Shown here: positions 9,362 to 18,411 of the stretch, piece after piece
Numbering within the stretch: position 1 is the stretch's first letter
Layout: each line of letters opens with the position of its first letter
Assembly: GCA_963777855.1 (NCBI GenBank)
Contig: CAVZRW010000008.1
Span: 372,001-436,000 of the forward strand
Direction of reading: 5' to 3'
Length of the DNA: 64,000 bases
From: Prado023 sp963777855
GTDB taxonomy: Bacteria; Actinomycetota; Actinomycetes; S36-B12; CAIYMF01
Notes under the pieces: generated by a model
What the model was told of the DNA's origin: nothing
Database searches by the model: none
The model's input: the letters and a program-made list of their open reading frames with translations, nothing else
Translations under genes and position numbers: made by a program

Positions 9362-10801
9362 ATGGCACCCCCTGACGACCAGGTCGACCAGCCAGCCCCG
9401 GTCGGCACCGGGCGGGACGACGACGCGGCGACGGCCTCGACGCTGGGCCTGCCCCAGGCCACCTCGCTGGTGCTGGGCACCATCATCGGCGTCGGCATCT
9501 TCAACCTGCCCGGCTCGCTGGCCCCCTACGGACCGATCAGTCTGGTGGCACTGGCCCTGACCACCGCGGGCGCGGTCTGCCTCGCCCTGCTGTTCGCCTC
9601 CCTGACCGCGCGGATGCCCGCCGACGGCGGCCCCTACGCCTACGCGCGCGCCGGGTTCGGCAACCTCGTCGGGTTCTCCAACGCTTGGCTGTACTGGATC
9701 ACCACGTGGGCCGGGAACGCCACGATCGCGGTCGGCTGGGTGCTCTACGTCGAGCGCTTCGTGAACACCGGGCACAACAAGGCCGTCACGATCGCCCTGA
9801 CCTTGGCCGGGATCTGGGCGGCCGCGGCGATCAACCTGCGCGGGGTCTCGAGCATGGGCCGCATCCAGCTGTGGACCTCCGTGCTGAAGTTCGTGCCCCT
9901 GCTGCTGGTCGCCACGGTGGGCCTGCTGTTCATCGACACCGGCAACTTCGCCGTGTGGAACGTCAGCGGCCAGTCGGCCTGGCAGGCGATCGGCGGGGCC
10001 ATGGCCCTGAGCCTGTTCTCCTACCTCGGGGTGGAGTCGGCCTCCGTCGCCGCGGACAAGGTCCGCGACCCGCGGCGCAACGTGCCCCGGGCCACGGTGC
10101 TGGGCACGCTGCTGGCCGCCGTGGTCTACCTCCTGTCGTTGGTGACGGTCTTCGGCGTGGTGCCCAACGCAGAGCTCGCCGCCTCCAGCGCGCCGTTCGC
10201 CACGGCCGCCGAGGCGATCACCGGCACGTCGTGGGCGGGCGGCCTCATGGCGGCGATCGTGGTGATCTCCGGGTTCGGCGCGCTCAACGGCTGGACGATG
10301 CTCTGCGCCGAGATGCCCTTCGCCGCCTCCCGTGACGGGCTGTTCCCGGAGCACTTCGAGCGGGTGTCCCGGCGGGGTGTGCCCGCGTTCGGGATCATCA
10401 CCTCCGCACTGCTGGCCACGGCGGTCGTGATCCTGTCGTACCTGGGATCCACCGGGATCTCGGTGTTCAACACCCTGGTGCTGATGACCGGCATCACCGC
10501 GGCGATCCCGTACGCGTTCTCCGCCCTGGCCCAGATCAAGTGGCGCATCGCCGACAAGCGGGTGATCACCCGCAGCCGGTTCCTGCGCGACGTCCTGATC
10601 GCGGGCGTCTCGCTGGTGTTCTCGGTGCTGTTCATCGCGTTCTCGACGAACACCGAGGAGTCGGGGTTCCAGGCGTACATGCCGTTCGTCTACGCCGCCG
10701 GGGCGTTCCTGCTGGGGGTGCCTGTCTACCTGATGAACCGGGGGCGGATGTCGACGCCGCCGCCGGCCCCGCCGGCAGTGGCCCCGGGCGAGGCCAACTG
10801 A
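9362..10801 (+). CDS. APC-family amino acid permease/antiporter
   Basis: 479 residues from ATG 9362 (MAPPDDQVDQPAPVG); an ATG at 9350 in the same frame is a weaker choice. Twelve membrane helices can be traced. Helix 1 carries SLVLGTIIGVGIFNLPGSLA, the conserved APC substrate-binding G-(V)G-I-F motif, followed by helix 2 and MPADGGPYAYARAGFG, as in basic amino acid antiporters of the ArcD/AdiC/LysI group. The substrate cannot be fixed; arginine/ornithine or lysine exchange is plausible. It is a cytoplasmic-membrane protein. It stands alone, with the upstream region containing a GTAACGGT half-site like the palindrome at 8103. Confidence 0.85.
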   Translation: MAPPDDQVDQPAPVGTGRDDDAATASTLGLPQATSLVLGTIIGVGIFNLPGSLAPYGPISLVALALTTAGAVCLALLFASLTARMPADGGPYAYARAGFGNLVGFSNAWLYWITTWAGNATIAVGWVLYVERFVNTGHNKAVTIALTLAGIWAAAAINLRGVSSMGRIQLWTSVLKFVPLLLVATVGLLFIDTGNFAVWNVSGQSAWQAIGGAMALSLFSYLGVESASVAADKVRDPRRNVPRATVLGTLLAAVVYLLSLVTVFGVVPNAELAASSAPFATAAEAITGTSWAGGLMAAIVVISGFGALNGWTMLCAEMPFAASRDGLFPEHFERVSRRGVPAFGIITSALLATAVVILSYLGSTGISVFNTLVLMTGITAAIPYAFSALAQIKWRIADKRVITRSRFLRDVLIAGVSLVFSVLFIAFSTNTEESGFQAYMPFVYAAGAFLLGVPVYLMNRGRMSTPPPAPPAVAPGEAN

Positions 10802-10892
10802 GCACCACCGCACCGAAGCGGGGCCTGGGTCAGCCGGTCGGACATGCCCATGGCATGGGCGCTTTCGACGTCGGATCAGTGGCCCAGTGCAG

Positions 10893-11315
10893 TCACCGGG
10901 TGTGGGCCCACGGGTCGATCAGCTTGAGTCCCATGCCCTGGAAGTCGGCGACGTTCCGGGTGGCGACCTTGGCCTTGTGTGACTTCGCGATCGCGGCGAT
11001 CTGGGCGTCGAACGCACTCGTCGGCCGGCCGGCACGCTCGCGCGCGGCAATCAGGGACCCGTAGCTGCGAGCCGCGGCGACGTCGAACGGCAGGACTGTT
11101 GTGGCGAAGGACTCCCACAGCCCCGCCGCGGCGGCCCGCAGCGCATCGGCCCGTGAGCCGTCGGGCAGCCTGGCAAGTCCGTACTCGATCTCAGCCACCG
11201 TGATCGTCGTCGTCGCGAGGTCCTGATCGCCGGTCCCGCGCATCCAACTGAGCACCCGTGGATCCCCGGCAGGACGCATCAGCTCGGAGACGACATTGGT
11301 GTCCAGGATGATCAC
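10893..11315 (-). CDS. vapC: PIN-domain toxin ribonuclease, VapC/FitB-like
   Basis: 140 residues beginning MIILDTNVVSELMRP, the first conserved acidic motif of PIN ribonucleases; further acidic residues sit in TVAEIEYGL, TSAFDAQIAAIA and NVADF, giving the four-carboxylate metal site. Length is normal for VapC. Such toxins cleave specific RNAs (often tRNA or rRNA) when the antitoxin is degraded. Its ATG overlaps the stop of the antitoxin gene by four bases (ATGA), showing translational coupling. The sequence is closest in style to the FitB subgroup. No frameshift, so the pair appears intact. Confidence 0.92.
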   Translation of the reverse strand: MIILDTNVVSELMRPAGDPRVLSWMRGTGDQDLATTTITVAEIEYGLARLPDGSRADALRAAAAGLWESFATTVLPFDVAAARSYGSLIAARERAGRPTSAFDAQIAAIAKSHKAKVATRNVADFQGMGLKLIDPWAHTR

Positions 11316-11551
11316 GCGCTGAACTCCACCGGCGGGCGGGCCGCGGTCCGCGGCGGCAGCTCAAGCTCCACTCCACCGAGGTCAGCGAATGTCCGGTGAA
11401 GGGTGGTGAACAGCCCTTCACCTGGCGGAAGGACGGCCTCAGCAAGGATCGCCCGAGCCTCGGCCTCCATGGACCGGCCGTGCTCTGCCGCCCGTCGCTG
11501 CAGGCCGGCCTTGACCCGTGGATCCAGGTCACGAATGGTCACCACGCTCAT
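11312..11551 (-). CDS. vapB: Ribbon-helix-helix antitoxin, FitA/VapB-like
   Basis: 79 residues from ATG 11551 (MSVVTIRDLDPRVKAGLQRR); an ATG at 11560 is in frame but less FitA-like. The N-terminal half is a ribbon-helix-helix DNA-binding domain (strand SVVTIRDL, helices VKAGLQRRAAEHG and SMEAEARAILAEA); the C-terminal tail (LFTTLHRTFADLGG) would wrap and inhibit the toxin. It precedes the PIN toxin gene with a four-base overlap and probably autoregulates the pair. Confidence 0.9.
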   Translation of the reverse strand: MSVVTIRDLDPRVKAGLQRRAAEHGRSMEAEARAILAEAVLPPGEGLFTTLHRTFADLGGVELELPPRTAARPPVEFSA

Positions 11552-11690
11552 GACAAGCACCCCTCACGCGTGCTGTCAATGCTAGCACGGAGGGCGTGGG
11601 TCTCGGCGGGTCCGGACGGGAGCGGGGGACGAGATCCGTCGATCGCCTCCGGCGATCTCCTCCCGATTCTCGGCTCCACCTGTGGGTCGC

Positions 11691-11730
11691 ATGGAAACGG
11701 CCCCCCGGAATACCGGGAGGCCGTTTCCAT
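11691..11730. terminator. 40-base near-perfect palindrome downstream of tRNA-Gly
   Basis: ATGGAAACGGCC...GGCCGTTTCCAT with arms of 18 bases (one mismatch) and an AATA loop. It begins five bases after the tRNA-Gly 3' end in the direction of tRNA transcription, so a transcription terminator or processing hairpin is the simplest reading. No U tract follows on the minus strand. Confidence 0.6.
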
Positions 11731-11734
11731 CGCG

Positions 11735-11805
11735 AGCGGGTGACGAGAATCGAACTCGCACTGTCAGCTTGGGAAGCTGATGTTCTGCCATTGAACTACA
11801 CCCGC
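11735..11805 (-). tRNA. tRNA-Gly (anticodon CCC)
   Basis: A complete 71-base cloverleaf reads on the minus strand: acceptor GCGGGTG paired with CACCCGC, D arm TAGTTCAATGGCA, anticodon stem TCAGC/GCTGA with loop TTCCCAA (anticodon CCC, reading GGG), T arm GCGAGTTCGATTCTCGT and discriminator T. CCA is not encoded. It lies head-to-head with dcd, an arrangement common in actinobacteria. Confidence 0.97.
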
Positions 11806-11932
11806 GTGGGTCACCCCGTTGCCGGAGGACTCGATGCGATTATGCCCCAGCCCGTGCGGGAGCCCAAACCGGGCGGCCACCTGCGGCACGGTCGCCCCGG
11901 GCAGGCTGCCCGGCGCCGATACGATCCCGGGC

Positions 11933-12499
11933 ATGATCCTCTCCGACGGCTCGATCCGCCGTGCCCTGGCCGAGGGCCGCCTCGTGCTGGACCCGATCGA
12001 GGACTCCCAGATCCAGCCCGCCAGCGTGGATGTGCGCCTGGGCCCGGAGTTCCTCGTCTTCCGCAACCACACCACCGAGGTCATCGACCCCTACGACAAG
12101 CCGGCCGACCTCAACGAGCGGGTCCAGGTGCCCGAGGGCACCGCGTTCATCCTGCACCCGGGGGAGTTCGTGCTCGGCACCACCGTCGAGGCGATCGGCC
12201 TGCCCGACGACCTCGTGGCCCGCGTCGAGGGCAAGAGCAGCCTCGGCCGGCTCGGCCTGCTGATCCACGCGACCGCCGGCTTCGTCGACCCCGGCTGGCC
12301 GCGCGGGCAGATCACCCTGGAGCTGAGCAATGTGGCCACCCTTCCGATCAAGCTGTGGCCCGGCATGCGGATCGGCCAGCTGAGCTTCCACACCCTCGAC
12401 GCCCCCGCCGAGCGCCCCTACGGGCACAGCGACCTGAACTCGAAGTACGTGGGCCAGTCCGGGCCTGTGGCCTCGCAGTACGCGCGCAACCCGAAGTAG
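11933..12499 (+). CDS. dcd: dCTP deaminase (probably bifunctional dCTP deaminase/dUTPase)
   Basis: 188 residues from ATG 11933 (MILSDGSIRRALAEGRL). It converts dCTP to dUTP and, in actinobacterial enzymes such as that of Mycobacterium tuberculosis, onward to dUMP for thymidylate synthesis. Visible family segments are QIQPASVDVRLGPEFLVFRN, VEGKSSLGRLGLLIHATAGF with the following VDPGW, and GMRIGQLSF. Length matches the 190-residue bifunctional type. I chose the internal ATG because everything upstream of it lacks homology-like sequence and runs into the tRNA promoter. The gene is single and cytoplasmic. Confidence 0.95.
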   Translation: MILSDGSIRRALAEGRLVLDPIEDSQIQPASVDVRLGPEFLVFRNHTTEVIDPYDKPADLNERVQVPEGTAFILHPGEFVLGTTVEAIGLPDDLVARVEGKSSLGRLGLLIHATAGFVDPGWPRGQITLELSNVATLPIKLWPGMRIGQLSFHTLDAPAERPYGHSDLNSKYVGQSGPVASQYARNPK

Positions 12500-12578
12500 C
12501 CGGACCGCCCGCGCACGCACCGCCGGGCGCGCGTACCGACCGGCCAGCCGCCCGGGCGCCCCCAGCCAGCCCGCGGAC

Positions 12579-13826
12579 CTACCGGTGCCCCGCTGCCACC
12601 CCCGGGTCGCGGAAGTCGCGCACCCCCGGCACCCGGACGACCCCGAGGGTGAGCACCAGTGAGGCGACCATCCCGGCGACCAGCACCGGCTGCTCGCCGA
12701 TCCGCGCCACGATCGGCCCGGTCAGGGCCAGGCCCAGCGGCATGAGCCCGAACGTGGCCATCCAGTCCACGCTCGACACCCGGGCCAGCCGGTCGGCCGG
12801 GATCTCGGTCTGCAGCGCTGAAGCCCAGTACACGGCGAACGGTTCCCACGACAACCCGCCGATGCCGTAGGCCACGTACAACAGCCACGGCGGCGCCCCG
12901 AGGAGCAGGGCCAGGGGCACCCCGAGGAAGGCGAGCGAGATCAGCCAGCTGAACGAGCCCGGGTGTCGTGGCCGGTACAGCATCGCGAACAGCGCGCCGG
13001 CCAGCCCGCCGATCGAGAACGCGACCTGGGAGAGGGCGAACACCGCGTCGGTGCCGAACTCGCGGCGGCCGATGATCGGCAGCAGCACCGTCGTCGGTGC
13101 GATCAGCAGCAGGAGAAGCAGGGAGGCGGCCACGAGGGTGCCGGAGACCCAGCGGTGGCGGCGCACCTCGGCCAGGCCCTCCCGGACGTCGCGAACGAAG
13201 CTCGAGGCGGCCGCGCTGTCCCGCTCCGGCAGGGGCGGCTCGCGCAGGCCGACGAGGAACGCCATGCTGATCAGGAAGGCCAGGGAGTTCGCGGCGAACG
13301 CCAACTGCGTGGAGCCGAGACCTGCTACGAGGATCCCGCCCAGGCCGGGGCCGATCACCGCGGCACTGCGGTAGCTGACCGAGACCAGCCCGTTGGCCTG
13401 GGGCAACCGCTCAGCGGGCAGCAGGCTGGGGATCAGCGCGGTCTCGGCGGGGCGGAAGAACGCCTCCCCGGCGCCCACCGCGAACACGGCCAGCGCCAGG
13501 GCACCCAGCGGCGGCCCCCCGGGCCAGACGGCGATCGCCCCCACCACGAGCGCGCGGCCGAGGTCGGCGGCGGCCATGACGGCCTTGCGGGGCAGCCGGT
13601 CGGCCCACACCCCGCCGACGAGCGCGAAGAGCAGGATCGCCAGCCACCGTGCGCCCAGGATCAGCCCCAGCTCGGCGGCACTTCCGCCCGCGTCGAGCAC
13701 GGCGACCGTCGCTGCGATCGGGAAGATCTGGTCGCCGACCGTGGAGATCGCCTGCGCGAACCACAGGTGCCGGAAGTCCCGCACCCCCAGCACGCTGCGC
13801 CGCAGGGCGATCAGTGGGGCGGACAC
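12579..13826 (-). CDS. MFS transporter (MFS_3/EntS-like drug or metabolite exporter)
   Basis: About 415 residues from GTG 13826 (VSAPLIALRRSVLGVRDFRH). Twelve hydrophobic segments are present, with the MFS loop 2-3 signature GGVWADRLPRKAVM and a first helix FRHLWFAQAISTVGDQIFPI. This is the shape of the MFS_3 group that includes the enterobactin exporter EntS and macrolide pumps; substrate unknown. An in-frame ATG at 13889 would add 21 residues, but that stretch contains the inverted repeat at 13877-13916 and is not hydrophobic or conserved-looking, so I prefer the shorter form. Confidence 0.8.
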   Translation of the reverse strand: MSAPLIALRRSVLGVRDFRHLWFAQAISTVGDQIFPIAATVAVLDAGGSAAELGLILGARWLAILLFALVGGVWADRLPRKAVMAAADLGRALVVGAIAVWPGGPPLGALALAVFAVGAGEAFFRPAETALIPSLLPAERLPQANGLVSVSYRSAAVIGPGLGGILVAGLGSTQLAFAANSLAFLISMAFLVGLREPPLPERDSAAASSFVRDVREGLAEVRRHRWVSGTLVAASLLLLLLIAPTTVLLPIIGRREFGTDAVFALSQVAFSIGGLAGALFAMLYRPRHPGSFSWLISLAFLGVPLALLLGAPPWLLYVAYGIGGLSWEPFAVYWASALQTEIPADRLARVSSVDWMATFGLMPLGLALTGPIVARIGEQPVLVAGMVASLVLTLGVVRVPGVRDFRDPGVAAGHR

Positions 13827-13876
13827 CCGGGAAGGATGCCACGGCTGCCGGGCAGCCCCGAACCGGCGCCCGAACG

Positions 13877-13916
13877 CCACGAGGCCCACACCCGGTCGGG
13901 GATGCGGGCCTCGTGG
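13877..13916. terminator. Terminator-like inverted repeat after the exported glycosidase gene
   Basis: CCACGAGGCCC and GGGCCTCGTGG form a perfect 11-base stem around an 18-base loop, 44 bases past the stop of the exported glycoside-hydrolase-like gene on the minus strand. No U tract, as is usual in high-GC actinobacteria. Confidence 0.5.
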
Positions 13917-13959
13917 ATCAGGTCAGCGGATCAGGCGGAGCACTGCTGTGCCGAGCTCC

Positions 13960-15201
13960 TCAGCGGAACAGGACCGGCTGGCTGGTCAGGGCAACCCGCT
14001 GGCCCTTCTTGACCGGGGTGGACGATCCGTCCAGGCGCCGGATCTTGGTCACTCCTGCAGGTACGACCACGGTGCGCCGGCCCGACGCGTAGCGGATGGA
14101 GGACTTCGCCGACCCGGGCCCCCGCAGGGAGCACGTGGTCACGCGGCTGCGGACCTTGCAGCCCAGCCAGGTGCGCCCGACCATCCAGCGCTGCACCTCG
14201 AGGAATGCCACGCCACCGGTGACGATCTCCGTGGGGCGGTCCTTGCGGGTCATGTCGGTGCCCAGCACCCAGCTGTCCCACGAGTACCAGAAGACCCGCT
14301 TGACGCCGTAGCGCATCGCGTCGATGTAGGTGCGCGCCACATGGGTCGCGGCCGTGGCGCCGGAGTAGACCTTGTAGCCCATCGCCGGGCGGCGGTCGCC
14401 GAAGTTCACCTCGGTGTCCCACAGCGGCTTGCTGCCTGCGCCCCAGCGCTTGTAGTAGCGCTTCATCACCTTGATGTAGGAGACACGCGTGGCGGGGCCG
14501 GTCTTGGACGGCGGGTACAGGTGCGCGGAGACCACGTCGACCGGCCATCCTGCCCGGCGCATCGCCGGACCGTAGGCCCGCCCCCACTTCCCAACCGGGC
14601 CCTTGGCCCGCACGGTCGTGCTGGCGCCCACGAGCTTGGCCTTCGGGTCGACCGAGCGCAGAGTCGCGCGGGCCCGCTTGCTCAGCTGCGCCAGCTGGGT
14701 CGGGGTACCGGTGTAGAAGATCCCGAGGTTCGCCTCGTTCCACACCTGGTAGGCGGTGATGCGGCCCTTGTACCGCGTGGCCACGGCCCGCAGGTAGTCC
14801 AGGTAGTACGAGTTGGACTTCGGGTGGCTGTTGGAGCCCGCGCCGTAGAGGGCGCCCTTGGAGTCGGGGTTGGCCGCGGCCCAGCGCGGGGTCATCCCCA
14901 GTGTGTAGAGGATCTCCGTGGCCCCGAGGGCCTCGGCGTTCCTCACGGCGGCGTCGAACTTCGACCAGTCATAGGAGTTGTTCGACTTCTCCACGTTCCG
15001 CCAGGTGATCCCGGTGTCCCACAGTCGGATCGCACCCACCCGGGTCAGCGCCTTGGGCGCACCCCCGGACAGGGAGTTCACGTGCATCCCGAACAGGGGC
15101 GCGGGCACCACCGGGGCGGCAGTGGCAGCCCCCGCGGGCACCAGCGTGGCGATCACGGCGGCGGCGGCCACCGGGACGAGGAATCTGGACAGGCTGCGCA
15201 T
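13960..15201 (-). CDS. Secreted clan-A glycoside hydrolase-like protein (GH39/GH5-like)
   Basis: 413 residues from ATG 15201 with a clear Sec signal peptide (MRSLSRFLVPVAAAAVIATL, cleavage after ATA/A near residue 30). The mature part is a TIM-barrel hydrolase: QVWNEANLGIF supplies the candidate acid/base Glu and LWDTEVNFGDRR the candidate nucleophile Glu, the strand 4 and strand 7 positions of clan GH-A. The last 80 residues form a small beta-rich domain. Polysaccharide substrate is unknown. It is a paralog of the lipoprotein gene immediately upstream (15349-16791): the same motifs occur in the same order. The location beside sugar-transferase genes suggests trimming or turnover of the polysaccharide made here. 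Confidence 0.75.
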   Translation of the reverse strand: MRSLSRFLVPVAAAAVIATLVPAGAATAAPVVPAPLFGMHVNSLSGGAPKALTRVGAIRLWDTGITWRNVEKSNNSYDWSKFDAAVRNAEALGATEILYTLGMTPRWAAANPDSKGALYGAGSNSHPKSNSYYLDYLRAVATRYKGRITAYQVWNEANLGIFYTGTPTQLAQLSKRARATLRSVDPKAKLVGASTTVRAKGPVGKWGRAYGPAMRRAGWPVDVVSAHLYPPSKTGPATRVSYIKVMKRYYKRWGAGSKPLWDTEVNFGDRRPAMGYKVYSGATAATHVARTYIDAMRYGVKRVFWYSWDSWVLGTDMTRKDRPTEIVTGGVAFLEVQRWMVGRTWLGCKVRSRVTTCSLRGPGSAKSSIRYASGRRTVVVPAGVTKIRRLDGSSTPVKKGQRVALTSQPVLFR

Positions 15202-15348
15202 GGGTCCCCCCGGGGCTGGGTTGCAGTGGTCACACTGTGCCGACACGCACGGTGGTCGTCAACCTCCTGATCGGTGGCCCAGCGTGTCGGGTTGAGCGGG
15301 CGGGGACTTCCTTGAGGTGCGGTTGGCCCTCTCTTGCCGGAATCCGGG

Positions 15349-16791
15349 TCAGGAGGACACGCGGATCAGCACCGGCGAGGGGCCGACGGTCAGTCTGGCC
15401 CCCTTCAGCGTGGCGCACTGCCCGTCGAGCCGGCAGATCCGCCCACCGGGGTTGGCCATGGTCGTCGTCCCCCGGTTCGTGAAGACGATCAGGCCCGGGG
15501 CGCCTCCCCGGAGGGTCGTGCGGCAGGTCGTCAGCGCACCGGACTGGCCCGTGGGGACCATCAGCTCGCCCGTGCACCCATGCCAGGTGGCCCGGTCGAG
15601 CCACTTCTGGACCGTCAGGTAGGCACGGCCCGCGGGCAGGATGGCGCCGGTCCGGGCATCGACCTGGTCGATGCCCAGGATGTGGTCGTTCCACGCGTAC
15701 CAGTAGACCCGCTGGACGCCGAGGGCGAGGCTGTCGAGGTAGGTTCGGGCAACCCACGCCGCGGCCGTGCGCTGGGGCACCACCACCGTCGTGGTCGCGA
15801 AGTCACGGCGGTCGCCGAAGTTGACCTCGGTGTCCCACACGGGCCCGGTCCACCCCCGCTGCGCCAGCCAGGCGCGCATCGTGCGGATGTAGGCCGCGCG
15901 TGTGCCGACGCCCTGCTCGGCCTTCGGGTAGAGGTGCACGGCCAGGGCGTCGACGGGCCAGCCGCGCTCGGCCAGGCCCCGCACGTACCCGTCGTACCAC
16001 CTGCGCACTGGTCCCTTGGCGCGGACCGTGGTGCTGGCCCCGACCAGCAGTGCATCGGGGTCGGCCCGCTCGAGCACGACGTGCGCCCTCTCGGTGAGCT
16101 CGGCCATGCCGGCGGGCGTGCCCCGGTAGAAGATCGAGATGTTCGCCTCGTTCCACACCTGGTAGCTCGTGATCCGCCCCCGGTAGCGGGTCGCGACCTT
16201 GCGCAGGAAGCCCAGGTAGGCCTTCGTGTCCGGGGTCGAGGTCGTGCCCGGCCCGTAGATGCCGGGCGAGTCGGGGTCCTCGGCGGCCCAGCGCGGGATG
16301 CTGCCGTGCACCCACAGGATGTCCGCGGCACCCATCGCCTCGGCGGCGGCCACGGCCCTGTCCATCGGTCGCCAGTCGATGCGTCCGCGCGCCGGCTCGA
16401 GTTGGCGCCAGGCCACGGCGGAGTCCCAGAGCCGGACGGCTCCTGCCCGCGGGGGAGTCGGTTGGCCGCCGACGCCCAGGTTCTTCACGTGCGTGCCGAA
16501 CAGGGCACGCGGGACCGGGAAGTCCACGGGAACGGGTGGAGCGGTCGGCACGGCCACGGTGGGTGGGGGCGAGGACGCGGTGGCCGAGGTCGGGGCGGGG
16601 GCCGTCGCGGGGGCCGAGGACGCGCTCGAGGTCCGCGCCTGAGACTCGGTCGGCGACGGCGCTGGGGCGCTGGCCGCGCTGGTCGGCGTGGAGTCGCCCA
16701 GGGAGGTGCCCGGGTCACCGGATCCCGCAGAGCACCCCGCGAGAAGCACGACGGCGGTCAGGGCTCCGGCAGCCGCCCTCCGACGTGACAT
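15349..16791 (-). CDS. Lipoprotein clan-A glycoside hydrolase-like protein, paralog of the downstream gene
   Basis: 480 residues from ATG 16791. The N-terminus MSRRRAAAGALTAVVLLAGC is a lipoprotein signal with lipobox LAGC, followed by about 60 residues of Ser/Thr/Pro/Ala linker that would span the envelope. The catalytic domain starts near residue 95 (ALFGTHVKNLG) and holds QVWNEANISIFY and VWDTEVNFGDRR, the likely acid/base and nucleophile Glu residues of clan GH-A. Roughly half the residues agree with the neighbouring secreted protein by eye, so the pair arose by duplication; one copy is membrane-anchored, the other free. Divergent from the sugar-transferase gene at 16917. Substrate unknown. 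Confidence 0.75.
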   Translation of the reverse strand: MSRRRAAAGALTAVVLLAGCSAGSGDPGTSLGDSTPTSAASAPAPSPTESQARTSSASSAPATAPAPTSATASSPPPTVAVPTAPPVPVDFPVPRALFGTHVKNLGVGGQPTPPRAGAVRLWDSAVAWRQLEPARGRIDWRPMDRAVAAAEAMGAADILWVHGSIPRWAAEDPDSPGIYGPGTTSTPDTKAYLGFLRKVATRYRGRITSYQVWNEANISIFYRGTPAGMAELTERAHVVLERADPDALLVGASTTVRAKGPVRRWYDGYVRGLAERGWPVDALAVHLYPKAEQGVGTRAAYIRTMRAWLAQRGWTGPVWDTEVNFGDRRDFATTTVVVPQRTAAAWVARTYLDSLALGVQRVYWYAWNDHILGIDQVDARTGAILPAGRAYLTVQKWLDRATWHGCTGELMVPTGQSGALTTCRTTLRGGAPGLIVFTNRGTTTMANPGGRICRLDGQCATLKGARLTVGPSPVLIRVSS

Positions 16792-16916
16792 CGGCCCCCC
16801 TTGTGGCGAATCCAGTGACAGCCGAAGGATAGCCGCCTTGGGCGGCCAGACCGCGTCGGCGTTTGGTGGGCCGTCGATCGGCGCCTACCCTCAAGGCACG
16901 GGTGAAGGGAGGGGTC

Positions 16917-18411
16917 ATGACGCGCACGTCGGGAGGCGCCGTACGGGCCGGTGCGGCCACCGGCCCCGACGAGCGCGCCACCCCGATCCAGGCGTCCGTC
17001 AGGCCAGCGGAGCGGCCTTCGGCGGCCGATCCGCTCACGTCGCTGGCGATCCGCGCGTTCGCGCTCGATGCCGCGATCCTGTTCATCGGGGTGGTCGGCT
17101 TCGTGGCCGCCATGCTGGCGGTCGGGCGGCTGTCCGACGGACCCGCCACCGCGCTGACCGCGGCGGCGCTGGTCGCGGGCTGGCTGGCGCTCCTCGTGGC
17201 CCGGGGGGGCTACGAGGAGCGCTACCTGGGCGTCGGCTCAGAGGAGTTCAAGCGCGTTGTCACTGCCTCAGCGACCCTGTTCGCCGCGATCAGCATGGCG
17301 GCGTACGTCCTGCCAGTGGCTCCTCCGTTCAGACTCGTGCTCCCCTGCCTGGTCGGCGGGGTGATGGGGTTGCTGGTCGGGCGGTGGCTACTGAGGATCT
17401 GGCTGGGTCGCCAGCGGCTGGCCGGGCGCTACCAGCAGTCCACGCTGGTCGTGGGCGACCCGAGCCGCACGGCCGAGCTCGCAGGCCGCATTCGCCGAGG
17501 ACGTCACCTCGGGGTTCCACGTGGTCGGGGCCCTGGCCCCGCCGGAACCGGGATCGAGCACGGCCCTGGTGGACCTGTGGCTGGACGAGGTGATGACGTG
17601 GATCACCGAGGCCAACGTGCACGCGGTGGCGGTGGCGGAGTCCACAGCCGTCGACCCCGACCTGCTGAGGCGGCTGGCGTGGCGTCTGGAGGGACCCCGG
17701 ATCGACCTGCTCGTGAGCCCTGCGCTGTCGGACGTCGCCGGGCCCCGGGTATCGGTCCGCCCCGCCTCCGGGCTGCCGCTGCTGCACCTGGACGAGCCGA
17801 GCCTGACCGGGCCCAAGCGGGCGCTCAAGCGCGCCATGGATCTGATCATCGCGATCCCCACCGTGGTGCTGCTGTCCCCCCTGCTGGTGCTGGTCGGCGT
17901 GGCGATCCGGCTCGACTCCCCGGGTCGGGCGCTCTACGTCAGCAGGCGGGTGGGTCGGGCCGGCGAGGAGTTCGGCTGCCTGAAGTTCCGCTTCGATGGT
18001 CTCCGGGGCCGAGATGCTGCGCGACGACGTGATCGGCGTCCCGGACCAGGACATCAGCGCCCGGTACCGGCAGGACCCGCGGATCACCGCGAGTCGGCCG
18101 GGTGGTTGCGCCGCTGGAGCCTCGACGAGCTGCCGCAGCTGCTGAACGTGGTCACGGGGTCGATGTCGCTGGTCGGACCCCGGCCGATGCTGCCGGTCGA
18201 GATGGGCCTGCTCGGCGATGCCGAGCACCGTCGGCACCTGACGAAGCCGGGGCTCACCGGGCTGTGGCAGATCTCGGGCCGCAAGGAGGTCGCGTGGGAC
18301 GACCGGATGCGCCTGGACCTGCACTACGTCGAGCACTGGTCGCTGGCCCTGGACGCAGTCATCCTCGCCAAGACCGTCAAGGCCGTTCTGGGCGGGCACG
18401 GGGCCTACTGA
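16917..18411 (+). CDS. Polyprenyl-phosphate sugar-1-phosphate transferase, WcaJ/CpsE type (frameshifted)
   Basis: Initiates exopolysaccharide repeat-unit synthesis by moving a sugar-phosphate to undecaprenyl phosphate. From ATG 16917 (MTRTSGGAVRAGAATGP, ribosome site GGGAGG) four N-terminal helices lead to a CoA-binding-like middle domain and then the bacterial sugar transferase domain: KRALKRAMDLIIAIPTVVLL, then LKFRSMV after correction, WSLDELPQLLNVVTGSMSLV, GPRPMLPVE and LTGLWQISGRKEVAWDD, ending HGAY. Indels near 17490, 17990 and 18090 break the frame; each is a single base. The 3' end overlaps the convergent glycosyltransferase gene by about 35 bases. Sugar specificity cannot be told. 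Confidence 0.85.

Noticed and set aside
11691..11805. Genomic-island attachment site at tRNA-Gly
   Set aside because: No integrase, no duplicated tRNA 3' end and no mobile genes nearby.
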